Part shown: piece by piece, positions 28,277 to 41,416 of the stretch
How positions within the stretch are numbered: position 1 is the first letter of the stretch
How the letters are laid out: every line of letters starts with the position of its first letter
Source of the DNA: Plasmopara viticola
Taxonomy: Eukaryota; Oomycota; Peronosporomycetes; Peronosporales; Peronosporaceae
NCBI GenBank assembly: GCA_001695595.3
Contig: MBPM02000088.1
Location: 1 to 64,000 of the forward strand
Direction of reading: 5' to 3'
DNA length: 64,000 bases
Notes under the pieces: generated by a model
Seen by the model: the letters and a program-made list of their open reading frames with translations, nothing else
Databases searched by the model: none
What the model was told of the DNA's origin: nothing
Position numbers and translations under genes: made by a program

Positions 28277-31200
28277 ACGCATTGCTTTCGCCGGGTTGAG
28301 TGGCGTCAACTTGTCACGGTCACGCTTCTGACCGGGTAGTGAGGTATACGTATTGTGGTATGTGTCATTGTGGCACTATACCCAGGATGTGGAAGGCGCG
28401 TCCGTTTCAAACCAGGAGTTGACATTGAAAAATTGTCGAAAGGCAATATCTCGAGGTCACTAAGGAAGGGTGTACCGCCTCAGGCTGGTAAACAGAGCAG
28501 GGAAAAACCCTCGCTCTTGGTAGTGAAAGGATCTCGTGCCAGAATTCTGATGTGCTATAACGATACTACAAATCATAACGCAACTACCTTGCGAAAATTA
28601 TTTCAGCAAAACAGCAAGACCTTGCTTCATCTTTATACCGTCCGTAACATTATCATTTGCCGTGATAATCTCTGATGCTAGTGTAGTGTCAAAGAGTAAC
28701 AATATATACACGTGGTTGGGCTCGTACTAAAAACGAGGAAATTTATGCATGCAGGAAAACAGGTGAATACTACCGACAACATCTGTAGTTCGTACAATGC
28801 TCATTTATTTCGCGTTCGCAATTCATGGCCATGTTACCGGATTTACATGCGTTTATACATCCGATTAAATGGTCTTTCGAATTGGTTGAATTCGCAGTTC
28901 TCGAAGTGTGTCCTATGAAGCTACTTATAGTAATGTAACACGCATTGCTTTCGCCGGGTTGAGTGGCGTCAACTTGTCACGGTCACGCTTCTGACCGGGT
29001 AGTGAGGTATACGTATTGTGGTATGTGTCATTGTGGCACTATACCCAGGATGTGGAAGGCGCGTCCGTTTCAAACCAGGAGTTGACATTGAAAAATTGTC
29101 GAAAGGCAATATCTCGAGGTCACTAAGGAAGGGTGTACCGCCTCAGGCTGGTAAACAGAGCAGGGAAAAACCCTCGCTCTTGGTAGTGAAAGGATCTCGT
29201 GCCAGAATTCTGATGTGCTATAACGATACTACAAATCATAACGCAACTACCTTGCGAAAATTATTTCAGCAAAACAGCAAGACCTTGCTTCATCTTTATA
29301 CCGTCCGTAACATTATCATTTGCCGTGATAATCTCTGATGCTAGTGTAGTGTCAAAGAGTAACAATATATACACGTGGTTGGGCTCGTACTAAAAACGAG
29401 GAAATTTATGCATGCAGGAAAACAGGTGAATACTACCGACAACATCTGTAGTTCGTACAATGCTCATTTATTTCGCGTTCGCAATTCATGGCCATGTTAC
29501 CGGATTTACATGCGTTTATACATCCGATTAAATGGTCTTTCGAATTGGTTGAATTCGCAGTTCTCGAAGTGTGTCCTATGAAGCTACTTATAGTAATGTA
29601 ACACGCATTGCTTTCGCCGGGTTGAGTGGCGTCAACTTGTCACGGTCACGCTTCTGACCGGGTAGTGAGGTATACGTATTGTGGTATGTGTCATTGTGGC
29701 ACTATACCCAGGATGTGGAAGGCGCGTCCGTTTCAAACCAGGAGTTGACATTGAAAAATTGTCGAAAGGCAATATCTCGAGGTCACTAAGGAAGGGTGTA
29801 CCGCCTCAGGCTGGTAAACAGAGCAGGGAAAAACCCTCGCTCTTGGTAGTGAAAGGATCTCGTGCCAGAATTCTGATGTGCTATAACGATACTACAAATC
29901 ATAACGCAACTACCTTGCGAAAATTATTTCAGCAAAACAGCAAGACCTTGCTTCATCTTTATACCGTCCGTAACATTATCATTTGCCGTGATAATCTCTG
30001 ATGCTAGTGTAGTGTCAAAGAGTAACAATATATACACGTGGTTGGGCTCGTACTAAAAACGAGGAAATTTATGCATGCAGGAAAACAGGTGAATACTACC
30101 GACAACATCTGTAGTTCGTACAATGCTCATTTATTTCGCGTTCGCAATTCATGGCCATGTTACCGGATTTACATGCGTTTATACATCCGATTAAATGGTC
30201 TTTCGAATTGGTTGAATTCGCAGTTCTCGAAGTGTGTCCTATGAAGCTACTTATAGTAATGTAACACGCATTGCTTTCGCCGGGTTGAGTGGCGTCAACT
30301 TGTCACGGTCACGCTTCTGACCGGGTAGTGAGGTATACGTATTGTGGTATGTGTCATTGTGGCACTATACCCAGGATGTGGAAGGCGCGTCCGTTTCAAA
30401 CCAGGAGTTGACATTGAAAAATTGTCGAAAGGCAATATCTCGAGGTCACTAAGGAAGGGTGTACCGCCTCAGGCTGGTAAACAGAGCAGGGAAAAACCCT
30501 CGCTCTTGGTAGTGAAAGGATCTCGTGCCAGAATTCTGATGTGCTATAACGATACTACAAATCATAACGCAACTACCTTGCGAAAATTATTTCAGCAAAA
30601 CAGCAAGACCTTGCTTCATCTTTATACCGTCCGTAACATTATCATTTGCCGTGATAATCTCTGATGCTAGTGTAGTGTCAAAGAGTAACAATATATACAC
30701 GTGGTTGGGCTCGTACTAAAAACGAGGAAATTTATGCATGCAGGAAAACAGGTGAATACTACCGACAACATCTGTAGTTCGTACAATGCTCATTTATTTC
30801 GCGTTCGCAATTCATGGCCATGTTACCGGATTTACATGCGTTTATACATCCGATTAAATGGTCTTTCGAATTGGTTGAATTCGCAGTTCTCGAAGTGTGT
30901 CCTATGAAGCTACTTATAGTAATGTAACACGCATTGCTTTCGCCGGGTTGAGTGGCGTCAACTTGTCACGGTCACGCTTCTGACCGGGTAGTGAGGTATA
31001 CGTATTGTGGTATGTGTCATTGTGGCACTATACCCAGGATGTGGAAGGCGCGTCCGTTTCAAACCAGGAGTTGACATTGAAAAATTGTCGAAAGGCAATA
31101 TCTCGAGGTCACTAAGGAAGGGTGTACCGCCTCAGGCTGGTAAACAGAGCAGGGAAAAACCCTCGCTCTTGGTAGTGAAAGGATCTCGTGCCAGAATTCT

Positions 31201-34200
31201 GATGTGCTATAACGATACTACAAATCATAACGCAACTACCTTGCGAAAATTATTTCAGCAAAACAGCAAGACCTTGCTTCATCTTTATACCGTCCGTAAC
31301 ATTATCATTTGCCGTGATAATCTCTGATGCTAGTGTAGTGTCAAAGAGTAACAATATATACACGTGGTTGGGCTCGTACTAAAAACGAGGAAATTTATGC
31401 ATGCAGGAAAACAGGTGAATACTACCGACAACATCTGTAGTTCGTACAATGCTCATTTATTTCGCGTTCGCAATTCATGGCCATGTTACCGGATTTACAT
31501 GCGTTTATACATCCGATTAAATGGTCTTTCGAATTGGTTGAATTCGCAGTTCTCGAAGTGTGTCCTATGAAGCTACTTATAGTAATGTAACACGCATTGC
31601 TTTCGCCGGGTTGAGTGGCGTCAACTTGTCACGGTCACGCTTCTGACCGGGTAGTGAGGTATACGTATTGTGGTATGTGTCATTGTGGCACTATACCCAG
31701 GATGTGGAAGGCGCGTCCGTTTCAAACCAGGAGTTGACATTGAAAAATTGTCGAAAGGCAATATCTCGAGGTCACTAAGGAAGGGTGTACCGCCTCAGGC
31801 TGGTAAACAGAGCAGGGAAAAACCCTCGCTCTTGGTAGTGAAAGGATCTCGTGCCAGAATTCTGATGTGCTATAACGATACTACAAATCATAACGCAACT
31901 ACCTTGCGAAAATTATTTCAGCAAAACAGCAAGACCTTGCTTCATCTTTATACCGTCCGTAACATTATCATTTGCCGTGATAATCTCTGATGCTAGTGTA
32001 GTGTCAAAGAGTAACAATATATACACGTGGTTGGGCTCGTACTAAAAACGAGGAAATTTATGCATGCAGGAAAACAGGTGAATACTACCGACAACATCTG
32101 TAGTTCGTACAATGCTCATTTATTTCGCGTTCGCAATTCATGGCCATGTTACCGGATTTACATGCGTTTATACATCCGATTAAATGGTCTTTCGAATTGG
32201 TTGAATTCGCAGTTCTCGAAGTGTGTCCTATGAAGCTACTTATAGTAATGTAACACGCATTGCTTTCGCCGGGTTGAGTGGCGTCAACTTGTCACGGTCA
32301 CGCTTCTGACCGGGTAGTGAGGTATACGTATTGTGGTATGTGTCATTGTGGCACTATACCCAGGATGTGGAAGGCGCGTCCGTTTCAAACCAGGAGTTGA
32401 CATTGAAAAATTGTCGAAAGGCAATATCTCGAGGTCACTAAGGAAGGGTGTACCGCCTCAGGCTGGTAAACAGAGCAGGGAAAAACCCTCGCTCTTGGTA
32501 GTGAAAGGATCTCGTGCCAGAATTCTGATGTGCTATAACGATACTACAAATCATAACGCAACTACCTTGCGAAAATTATTTCAGCAAAACAGCAAGACCT
32601 TGCTTCATCTTTATACCGTCCGTAACATTATCATTTGCCGTGATAATCTCTGATGCTAGTGTAGTGTCAAAGAGTAACAATATATACACGTGGTTGGGCT
32701 CGTACTAAAAACGAGGAAATTTATGCATGCAGGAAAACAGGTGAATACTACCGACAACATCTGTAGTTCGTACAATGCTCATTTATTTCGCGTTCGCAAT
32801 TCATGGCCATGTTACCGGATTTACATGCGTTTATACATCCGATTAAATGGTCTTTCGAATTGGTTGAATTCGCAGTTCTCGAAGTGTGTCCTATGAAGCT
32901 ACTTATAGTAATGTAACACGCATTGCTTTCGCCGGGTTGAGTGGCGTCAACTTGTCACGGTCACGCTTCTGACCGGGTAGTGAGGTATACGTATTGTGGT
33001 ATGTGTCATTGTGGCACTATACCCAGGATGTGGAAGGCGCGTCCGTTTCAAACCAGGAGTTGACATTGAAAAATTGTCGAAAGGCAATATCTCGAGGTCA
33101 CTAAGGAAGGGTGTACCGCCTCAGGCTGGTAAACAGAGCAGGGAAAAACCCTCGCTCTTGGTAGTGAAAGGATCTCGTGCCAGAATTCTGATGTGCTATA
33201 ACGATACTACAAATCATAACGCAACTACCTTGCGAAAATTATTTCAGCAAAACAGCAAGACCTTGCTTCATCTTTATACCGTCCGTAACATTATCATTTG
33301 CCGTGATAATCTCTGATGCTAGTGTAGTGTCAAAGAGTAACAATATATACACGTGGTTGGGCTCGTACTAAAAACGAGGAAATTTATGCATGCAGGAAAA
33401 CAGGTGAATACTACCGACAACATCTGTAGTTCGTACAATGCTCATTTATTTCGCGTTCGCAATTCATGGCCATGTTACCGGATTTACATGCGTTTATACA
33501 TCCGATTAAATGGTCTTTCGAATTGGTTGAATTCGCAGTTCTCGAAGTGTGTCCTATGAAGCTACTTATAGTAATGTAACACGCATTGCTTTCGCCGGGT
33601 TGAGTGGCGTCAACTTGTCACGGTCACGCTTCTGACCGGGTAGTGAGGTATACGTATTGTGGTATGTGTCATTGTGGCACTATACCCAGGATGTGGAAGG
33701 CGCGTCCGTTTCAAACCAGGAGTTGACATTGAAAAATTGTCGAAAGGCAATATCTCGAGGTCACTAAGGAAGGGTGTACCGCCTCAGGCTGGTAAACAGA
33801 GCAGGGAAAAACCCTCGCTCTTGGTAGTGAAAGGATCTCGTGCCAGAATTCTGATGTGCTATAACGATACTACAAATCATAACGCAACTACCTTGCGAAA
33901 ATTATTTCAGCAAAACAGCAAGACCTTGCTTCATCTTTATACCGTCCGTAACATTATCATTTGCCGTGATAATCTCTGATGCTAGTGTAGTGTCAAAGAG
34001 TAACAATATATACACGTGGTTGGGCTCGTACTAAAAACGAGGAAATTTATGCATGCAGGAAAACAGGTGAATACTACCGACAACATCTGTAGTTCGTACA
34101 ATGCTCATTTATTTCGCGTTCGCAATTCATGGCCATGTTACCGGATTTACATGCGTTTATACATCCGATTAAATGGTCTTTCGAATTGGTTGAATTCGCA

Positions 34201-37200
34201 GTTCTCGAAGTGTGTCCTATGAAGCTACTTATAGTAATGTAACACGCATTGCTTTCGCCGGGTTGAGTGGCGTCAACTTGTCACGGTCACGCTTCTGACC
34301 GGGTAGTGAGGTATACGTATTGTGGTATGTGTCATTGTGGCACTATACCCAGGATGTGGAAGGCGCGTCCGTTTCAAACCAGGAGTTGACATTGAAAAAT
34401 TGTCGAAAGGCAATATCTCGAGGTCACTAAGGAAGGGTGTACCGCCTCAGGCTGGTAAACAGAGCAGGGAAAAACCCTCGCTCTTGGTAGTGAAAGGATC
34501 TCGTGCCAGAATTCTGATGTGCTATAACGATACTACAAATCATAACGCAACTACCTTGCGAAAATTATTTCAGCAAAACAGCAAGACCTTGCTTCATCTT
34601 TATACCGTCCGTAACATTATCATTTGCCGTGATAATCTCTGATGCTAGTGTAGTGTCAAAGAGTAACAATATATACACGTGGTTGGGCTCGTACTAAAAA
34701 CGAGGAAATTTATGCATGCAGGAAAACAGGTGAATACTACCGACAACATCTGTAGTTCGTACAATGCTCATTTATTTCGCGTTCGCAATTCATGGCCATG
34801 TTACCGGATTTACATGCGTTTATACATCCGATTAAATGGTCTTTCGAATTGGTTGAATTCGCAGTTCTCGAAGTGTGTCCTATGAAGCTACTTATAGTAA
34901 TGTAACACGCATTGCTTTCGCCGGGTTGAGTGGCGTCAACTTGTCACGGTCACGCTTCTGACCGGGTAGTGAGGTATACGTATTGTGGTATGTGTCATTG
35001 TGGCACTATACCCAGGATGTGGAAGGCGCGTCCGTTTCAAACCAGGAGTTGACATTGAAAAATTGTCGAAAGGCAATATCTCGAGGTCACTAAGGAAGGG
35101 TGTACCGCCTCAGGCTGGTAAACAGAGCAGGGAAAAACCCTCGCTCTTGGTAGTGAAAGGATCTCGTGCCAGAATTCTGATGTGCTATAACGATACTACA
35201 AATCATAACGCAACTACCTTGCGAAAATTATTTCAGCAAAACAGCAAGACCTTGCTTCATCTTTATACCGTCCGTAACATTATCATTTGCCGTGATAATC
35301 TCTGATGCTAGTGTAGTGTCAAAGAGTAACAATATATACACGTGGTTGGGCTCGTACTAAAAACGAGGAAATTTATGCATGCAGGAAAACAGGTGAATAC
35401 TACCGACAACATCTGTAGTTCGTACAATGCTCATTTATTTCGCGTTCGCAATTCATGGCCATGTTACCGGATTTACATGCGTTTATACATCCGATTAAAT
35501 GGTCTTTCGAATTGGTTGAATTCGCAGTTCTCGAAGTGTGTCCTATGAAGCTACTTATAGTAATGTAACACGCATTGCTTTCGCCGGGTTGAGTGGCGTC
35601 AACTTGTCACGGTCACGCTTCTGACCGGGTAGTGAGGTATACGTATTGTGGTATGTGTCATTGTGGCACTATACCCAGGATGTGGAAGGCGCGTCCGTTT
35701 CAAACCAGGAGTTGACATTGAAAAATTGTCGAAAGGCAATATCTCGAGGTCACTAAGGAAGGGTGTACCGCCTCAGGCTGGTAAACAGAGCAGGGAAAAA
35801 CCCTCGCTCTTGGTAGTGAAAGGATCTCGTGCCAGAATTCTGATGTGCTATAACGATACTACAAATCATAACGCAACTACCTTGCGAAAATTATTTCAGC
35901 AAAACAGCAAGACCTTGCTTCATCTTTATACCGTCCGTAACATTATCATTTGCCGTGATAATCTCTGATGCTAGTGTAGTGTCAAAGAGTAACAATATAT
36001 ACACGTGGTTGGGCTCGTACTAAAAACGAGGAAATTTATGCATGCAGGAAAACAGGTGAATACTACCGACAACATCTGTAGTTCGTACAATGCTCATTTA
36101 TTTCGCGTTCGCAATTCATGGCCATGTTACCGGATTTACATGCGTTTATACATCCGATTAAATGGTCTTTCGAATTGGTTGAATTCGCAGTTCTCGAAGT
36201 GTGTCCTATGAAGCTACTTATAGTAATGTAACACGCATTGCTTCGCCGGGTTGAGTGGCGTCAACTTGTCACGGTCACGCTTCTGACCGGGTAGTGAGGT
36301 ATACGTATTGTGGTATGTGTCATTGTGGCACTATACCCAGGATGTGGAAGGCGCGTCCGTTTCAAACCAGGAGTTGACATTGAAAAATTGTCGAAAGGCA
36401 ATATCTCGAGGTCACTAAGGAAGGGTGTACCGCCTCAGGCTGGTAAACAGAGCAGGGAAAAACCCTCGCTCTTGGTAGTGAAAGGATCTCGTGCCAGAAT
36501 TCTGATGTGCTATAACGATACTACAAATCATAACGCAACTACCTTGCGAAAATTATTTCAGCAAAACAGCAAGACCTTGCTTCATCTTTATACCGTCCGT
36601 AACATTATCATTTGCCGTGATAATCTCTGATGCTAGTGTAGTGTCAAAGAGTAACAATATATACACGTGGTTGGGCTCGTACTAAAAACGAGGAAATTTA
36701 TGCATGCAGGAAAACAGGTGAATACTACCGACAACATCTGTAGTTCGTACAATGCTCATTTATTTCGCGTTCGCAATTCATGGCCATGTTTACATGCGTT
36801 TATACATCCGATTAAATGGTCTTTCGAATTGGTTGAATTCGCAGTTCTCGAAGTGTGTCCTATGAAGCTACTTATAGTAATGTAACACGCATTGCTTTCG
36901 CCGGGTTGAGTGGCGTCAACTTGTCACGGTCACGCTTCTGACCGGGTAGTGAGGTATACGTATTGTGGTATGTGTCATTGTGGCACTATCCCAGGATGTG
37001 GAAGGCGCGTCCGTTTCAAACCAGGAGTTGACATTGAAAAATTGTCGAAAGGCAATATCTCGAGGTCACTAAGGAAGGGTGTACCGCCTCAGGCTGGTAA
37101 ACAGAGCAGGGAAAAACCCTCGCTCTTGGTAGTGAAAGGATCTCGTGCCAGAATTCTGATGTGCTATAACGATACTACAAATCATAACGCAACTACCTTG

Positions 37201-37320
37201 CGAAAATTATTTCAGCAAAACAGCAAGACCTTGCTTCATCTTTATACCGTCCGTAACATTATCATTTGCCGTGATAATCTCTGATGCTAGTGTAGTGTCA
37301 AAGAGTAACAATATATACAC
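28277..37320 (+). repeat. Homogeneous satellite core, right block
   Basis: Twelve units of exactly 663 bp run from 28277 to 36232. They are followed by a unit at 36233 with the one-T deletion and an 8-bp deletion near 36790 (ttaccggatttacatg shortened to tttacatg). The next unit, at 36887, has a one-base loss near 36989 (actataccc to actatccc). This is where the uniform core begins to give way to the variable right border. Confidence 0.9.
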
Positions 37321-39497
37321 GTGGTTGGGCTCGTACTAAAAAAGAGGAAATTTATGCATGCAGGAAAACAGGTGAATACTACCGACAACATCTGTAGTTC
37401 GTACAATGCTCTTTTATTTCGCGTTCGCAATTCATGGCCATGTTACCGGATTTACATGCGTTTATACATCCGATTAAATGGTCTTTCGAATTGGTTGAAT
37501 TCGCAGTTCTCGAAGTGTGTCCTATGAAGCTACTTATAGTAATGTAACACGCATTGCTTTCGCCGGGTTGAGTGGCGTCAACTTGTCACGGTCACGCTTC
37601 TGACCGGGTAGTGAGGTATACGTATTGTGGTATGTGTCATTGTGGCACTATACCCAGGATGTGGAAGGCGCGTCCGTTTCAAACCAGGAGTTGACATTGA
37701 AAAATTGTCGAAAGGCAATATCTCGAGGTCACTAAGGAAGGGTGTACCGCCTCAGGCTGGTAAACAGAGCAGGGAAAAACCCTCGCTCTTGGTAGTGAAA
37801 GGATCTCGTGCCAGAATTCTGATGTGCTATAACGATACTACAAATCATAACGCAACTACCTTGCGAAAATTATTTCAGCAAAACAGCAAGACCTTGCTTC
37901 ATCTTTATACCGTCCGTAACATTATCATTTGCCGTGATAATCTCTGATGCTAGTGTAGTGTCAAAGAGTAACAATATATACACGTAGTTGGGATCGTGCT
38001 AAAAACGAGGAAATTTATGCATGCAGGAAAACAGGTGAATACTACCGACAACATCTGTAGTTCGTACAATGCTCTTTTATTTCGCGTTCGCAATTCTAGC
38101 CATGTTACCGGATTTACATGCGTTTATACATCCGATTAAATGGTCTTTCGAATTGGTTGAATTCGCAGTTCTCGAAGTGTGTCCTATGAAGCTACTTATA
38201 GTAATGTAACACGCATTGCTTTCGCCGGGTTGAGTGACGTCAACTTGTCACGGTCACGCTTCTGACCGGGTAGTGAGGTATACGTATTGTGGTATGTGTC
38301 ATTGTGGCACTATACCCAGGATGTGGAAGGCGCGTCCGTTTCAAACCAGGAGTTGAGTTTGAAAAATTGTCGAAAGGCAATATCTCGAGGTCACTAAGGA
38401 AGGGTGTACCGCCTCAGGCTGGTAAACAGAGCAGGGAAAAACCCTCGCTCTTGGTAGTGAAAGGATCTCGTGCCAGAATGCTGATGTGCTATAGCGATAG
38501 TACAAATCATAACGCAACTACCTTGCGAAAATTATTTCAGCAAAACAGCAAGACCTTGCTTCATCTTTATACCGTCCGTAACATTATAATTTGCCGTGAT
38601 TATCTCTGATGCTAGTGTAGTGTCAAAGAGTAACAATATATACACGTGGTTGGGCTCGTACTAAAAACGAGGAAATTTATGCATGCAGGAAAACAGGGAA
38701 TTACTACCGACAACATCTGTAGTTCGTACAATGCTCTTTTATTTCGCATTCGCAATTCATGGCCATGTTACCGGATTTACATGCGTTTATCGATCCGATC
38801 AAATGGTCTTTCGAAATAGTTGAATTCGCAGTTCTCGAAGTGTGTCCTATGAAGCTACTTATAGTAATGTAACACGCATTGCTTTCGCCGGGTTGAGTGA
38901 CGTCAACTTGTCACGGTCACGCTTCTGACCGGGTAGTAAGGTATACGTATTGTGGTATGTGTCATTGTGGCACTATACCCAGGATGTGGAAGGCGCGTCC
39001 GATTCAAACCAGGAAATGACATTGAAAAATTGTCGAAAGGCAATATCTCGAGGTCACTAAGGAAGGGTGTTCCGCCTCAGGCTGGTAAACAGAGCAGGGA
39101 AAAACCCTCGCTCTTGGTAGTGAAAGGATCTCGAGCATGAATTCTGATGTGCCATAGCGATACTACAAGTCATAACGCAACTACCTTGCGAAAATTCTTT
39201 CAACAAAAAGCAAGAGCTTGCTTATCTAAGTACCGTCCTTGCATTTAAATCTCTCGCCGATGTCTTCAAAACATATGAAAGTGGTCGTGCTCAAACTAAT
39301 AACAATGAAGTCTACGCATGGAGGAAAACAGGTGAATAATACCGACAACACCTGTAGTTTGTACAGTGCTTGTATATTTCGCGTTCGTAATTCACTACCA
39401 GGTTATAGGAATTCTTTGCATTTCTACATCCAATTAAATGAACTTTTGGTTAGTAGATCTCGAAGTGTGTAGTGTTTCAGGAATCGCTTTCGCCGAC
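37321..39497 (+). repeat. Diverging right border of the satellite array
   Basis: From about 37321 the units accumulate substitutions that increase outward. A change to gctcttttattt is shared by the last units. Another change, gagtgacgtc, is found near 38234 and 38897. Near 38479 the unit reads gaatgctgatgtgctatagcg. The last unit (38874 onward) is strongly changed after about 39130, with ctttcaacaaaaagcaag in place of atttcagcaaaacagcaag. Homology fades within the next unit start (aggaatcgctttcgccga, about 39480-39497). Loss of homogenisation at the edge is the expected behaviour of a real tandem array under unequal exchange. Confidence 0.9.
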
Positions 39498-39730
39498 AAG
39501 ACATAATACGACTACTCAATTTGTGAATGTTACGCTGCGCTTGCTTTTAGTTGATTAATTGAGTAAAAAAAATTCTCAGATATGAAAAAGAGGGTCTTTT
39601 TTGGAGGCGCCTGAATATACTTGGCATTTGCCGTTTTAGTATATTTGTAGAAATGACAGTCCCATCGGGATCGTGACACCACGTCTGTTGTTGTTTGTAC
39701 TACATTTACCTCTCCTCCTACTCTTTTATA
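39498..39730. other. Non-repeat flank of the array, no gene seen
   Basis: This is the first unique sequence to the right of the satellite. It contains A/T-rich runs (a poly-A stretch near 39566 and a T run near 39598). I see no open frame, RNA gene or mobile-element end here. Confidence 0.5.
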
Positions 39731-39895
39731 TCATAAGTGCTCGGAACTATCGTCTGCGTTGCCTTGAGCCTTTTTCAAGACATATTGCATTGCTGATGTA
39801 CTGTCATACGCGCTAGCTTCCGGTACTCGTTGCTTTGAATTGGTCACAGACATCAAGCGCGCTGCACGTATCATAGACTGTGTCTGCCGCTGTTT
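39731..39895 (-). pseudogene. Coding-like minus-strand fragment, unassigned
   Basis: On the minus strand this stretch is open for about 54 codons and ends in TGA at 39731-39733. Its composition is gene-like (Q-, S- and A-rich, with the segment VLKKAQGNADDSSEHL at the end). An in-frame TAA at 39896-39898 separates it from further open sequence upstream to about 39970. It lies just downstream, on the same strand, of the broken WD40 gene, so it could be a remnant of that gene's 3' end or of another gene. I recognise no family. Confidence 0.25.
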
Positions 39896-40038
39896 TTATT
39901 TCGCGCCCATCAAATCCGCATTCTTTCCATATGTCATTGCGGCGTGTTGGTTGACCTTAAGCGAGTAAGTAATTATAGATACCTGGGGTAGAGATCGAAG
40001 GCGAGAGCCATTCGAGTCTTCCTCCCCTTCCATATCTT

Positions 40039-41390
40039 TTATATATTTGCTGCTTCTTTGAGCATTTTAAGCACGCGGGAGGTCTCCAACCCGGGCGATT
40101 GTAGAATGATTCGACTTTGACAGGTGTAATACCCCGACATGACTAGAATAGCAAGCTTCTCCATCAATAGCATCGAGTAAATGCCATTCGTGTCAATGTG
40201 GCTAGAAAAGAGATTGGACGTTGCAATCCGATCCCACACTTGAATGTACCCGTCACGACAACTAGAAAGCAGTAAAGAAGAAAGCGTTGTCCATTGGAGT
40301 CCTGGTATATTGCCTACATGGGCTACAAATCGATTGTTCGAAGATTGCTTGGATTCATATTGAAGACAAAGACCCATAGATGCATATAGTTTATTTCTGC
40401 CACAGCCAGAGAGAATCCCGATGAGTTGAATGATGTTTGATTGACGGATAATCTGAAACGATTCCATGCTCCGAATTGTCGCTGTTGCCAATGCTAGAGT
40501 AGAAGTTGATAATAGATTGTTTGCGAAAAGATCCTGCAAAAAAGATTGAGGCTCAAAGACTTGCATGAAAAGAAGGAGAAACACCGTAGAGCGCGACGAT
40601 ATGCTTCGAATCGGTCACAAAAAGTTGCTTTCCGTTGTTGAGATTGGCTGAATGTAGCATTGACAAATTGGACATTTACAAGTTGAAACTCGAGCGAGGT
40701 GGACATTGAAAAGCTGAGAGGAGTGCCGCTGTTGTTGGTGTAGTGTTGATGGTCTGCTAATACTTGAGGTTCGCCGGTTTTAAATTCTACATTGGGACGT
40801 TTTAGAGAATAAAAGTGCACTTGGGTGGCTGTCTTCTCTGCACTTCAAATGCTGCCACCATTTGTCCTTTGCAATCGAGTGCTAAGGCTTTTACAGCTGC
40901 TGGTACCACTGGGAATTCTTTTAATGTGACTAACGTCTTTGCATCGTACGAATTTATTTGGTTGCCGATGCATGTCAAAATCGAGTTTTGGTCACACATT
41001 CGCGGTGAGGATAATAAGCGCGAGTTAAACGAACGAGTCCCGAGCCGAGAAAGTTGCATGGCGGCAAGTGAAAGCCGACAGGGAGGAGAGCTTATAGTGC
41101 CCTCTTCATTCTCACACAAGCAAGTGAGGTAGCCAGTTATGCGCTTTGTAAGCTTGGATATTACGAGTTTGCATTGATTTATGCCTGGCACGAACCCTTT
41201 CGTTGTGAGCGGATGGCTATTGAGAGACCATAAATTTTTTTAGCAAACTTTGCGTTGACGCGCAGCTCTAAAGATGTATATTCAATGGCTATTATAACAG
41301 AAGAAGGCACGTCGACTAAAAGTGACAGCCGCTGTACGGCTGGGTCAAGCCCCAAGGCAAGTTCTATCGCACACAATCGCCTTGTTCGAA
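40039..41390 (-). pseudogene. WD40-repeat protein gene, frameshifted
   Basis: Successive minus-strand pieces in different frames read as one WD40 protein. Around 40802-41100 a repeat ends NQINSYDAKTL, and a one-base shift near 40812 leads into VHFYSLKRPNVEF. Around 40600 a third frame gives LFVTDSKHIVALYG. From about 40570 a last open frame (to the stop at 40039) contains GYIQVWDRIATS, the clearest WD motif, and a second repeat start HIDTNGIYSM. No GT-AG introns join these pieces convincingly, and complete genes nearby show no such shifts, so a pseudogene is more likely than sequencing error. The upstream part (41179-41390) is open but not WD-like. The WD40 subfamily cannot be assigned. Confidence 0.5.
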
Positions 41391-41416
41391 TTCTCCAGTG
41401 CCAACAACTTCTGACT

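Larger units (their letters stand above)
1..39497 (+). repeat. Giant tandem satellite array, 662-663 bp unit, about 60 copies
   Basis: One unit repeats head to tail from the first base to about 39497. Counting the phase mark acgcattgctttcgcc as unit start, starts fall at 1, 618, 1274, 1751, 2414, 3076, 3738 and then every 662-663 bp to 38874. That is 57 units from 1751 onward plus three altered units at the left. The unit is about 44% GC and contains short inverted repeats, but no recognisable gene, tRNA, rRNA or telomere motif. Two open frames per unit (106 and 68 codons) recur identically. Both begin at GTG rather than ATG and match no family I know, so I read them as chance frames copied with the repeat. 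The array could be a centromeric, subtelomeric or interstitial satellite; the sequence does not decide this. Confidence 0.97.

Noticed and set aside
1829..39140. Dozens of identical 106- and 68-codon open frames, one pair per repeat unit, suggesting a huge tandem gene family
   Set aside because: They start at GTG, not ATG, match no family I know, and exist only because the 663-bp unit is copied. The border units show no sign of frame conservation (stops and truncations appear freely). I treat them as repeat by-products.
1..39497. CRISPR-like or bacterial repeat array
   Set aside because: The unit is 663 bp with no repeat-spacer structure, and the surroundings are eukaryotic genes with introns.
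1..39497. Ribosomal DNA or intergenic spacer repeats
   Set aside because: No rRNA-like sequence is visible in the unit or at its right flank, and there is no recognisable 5S internal promoter.
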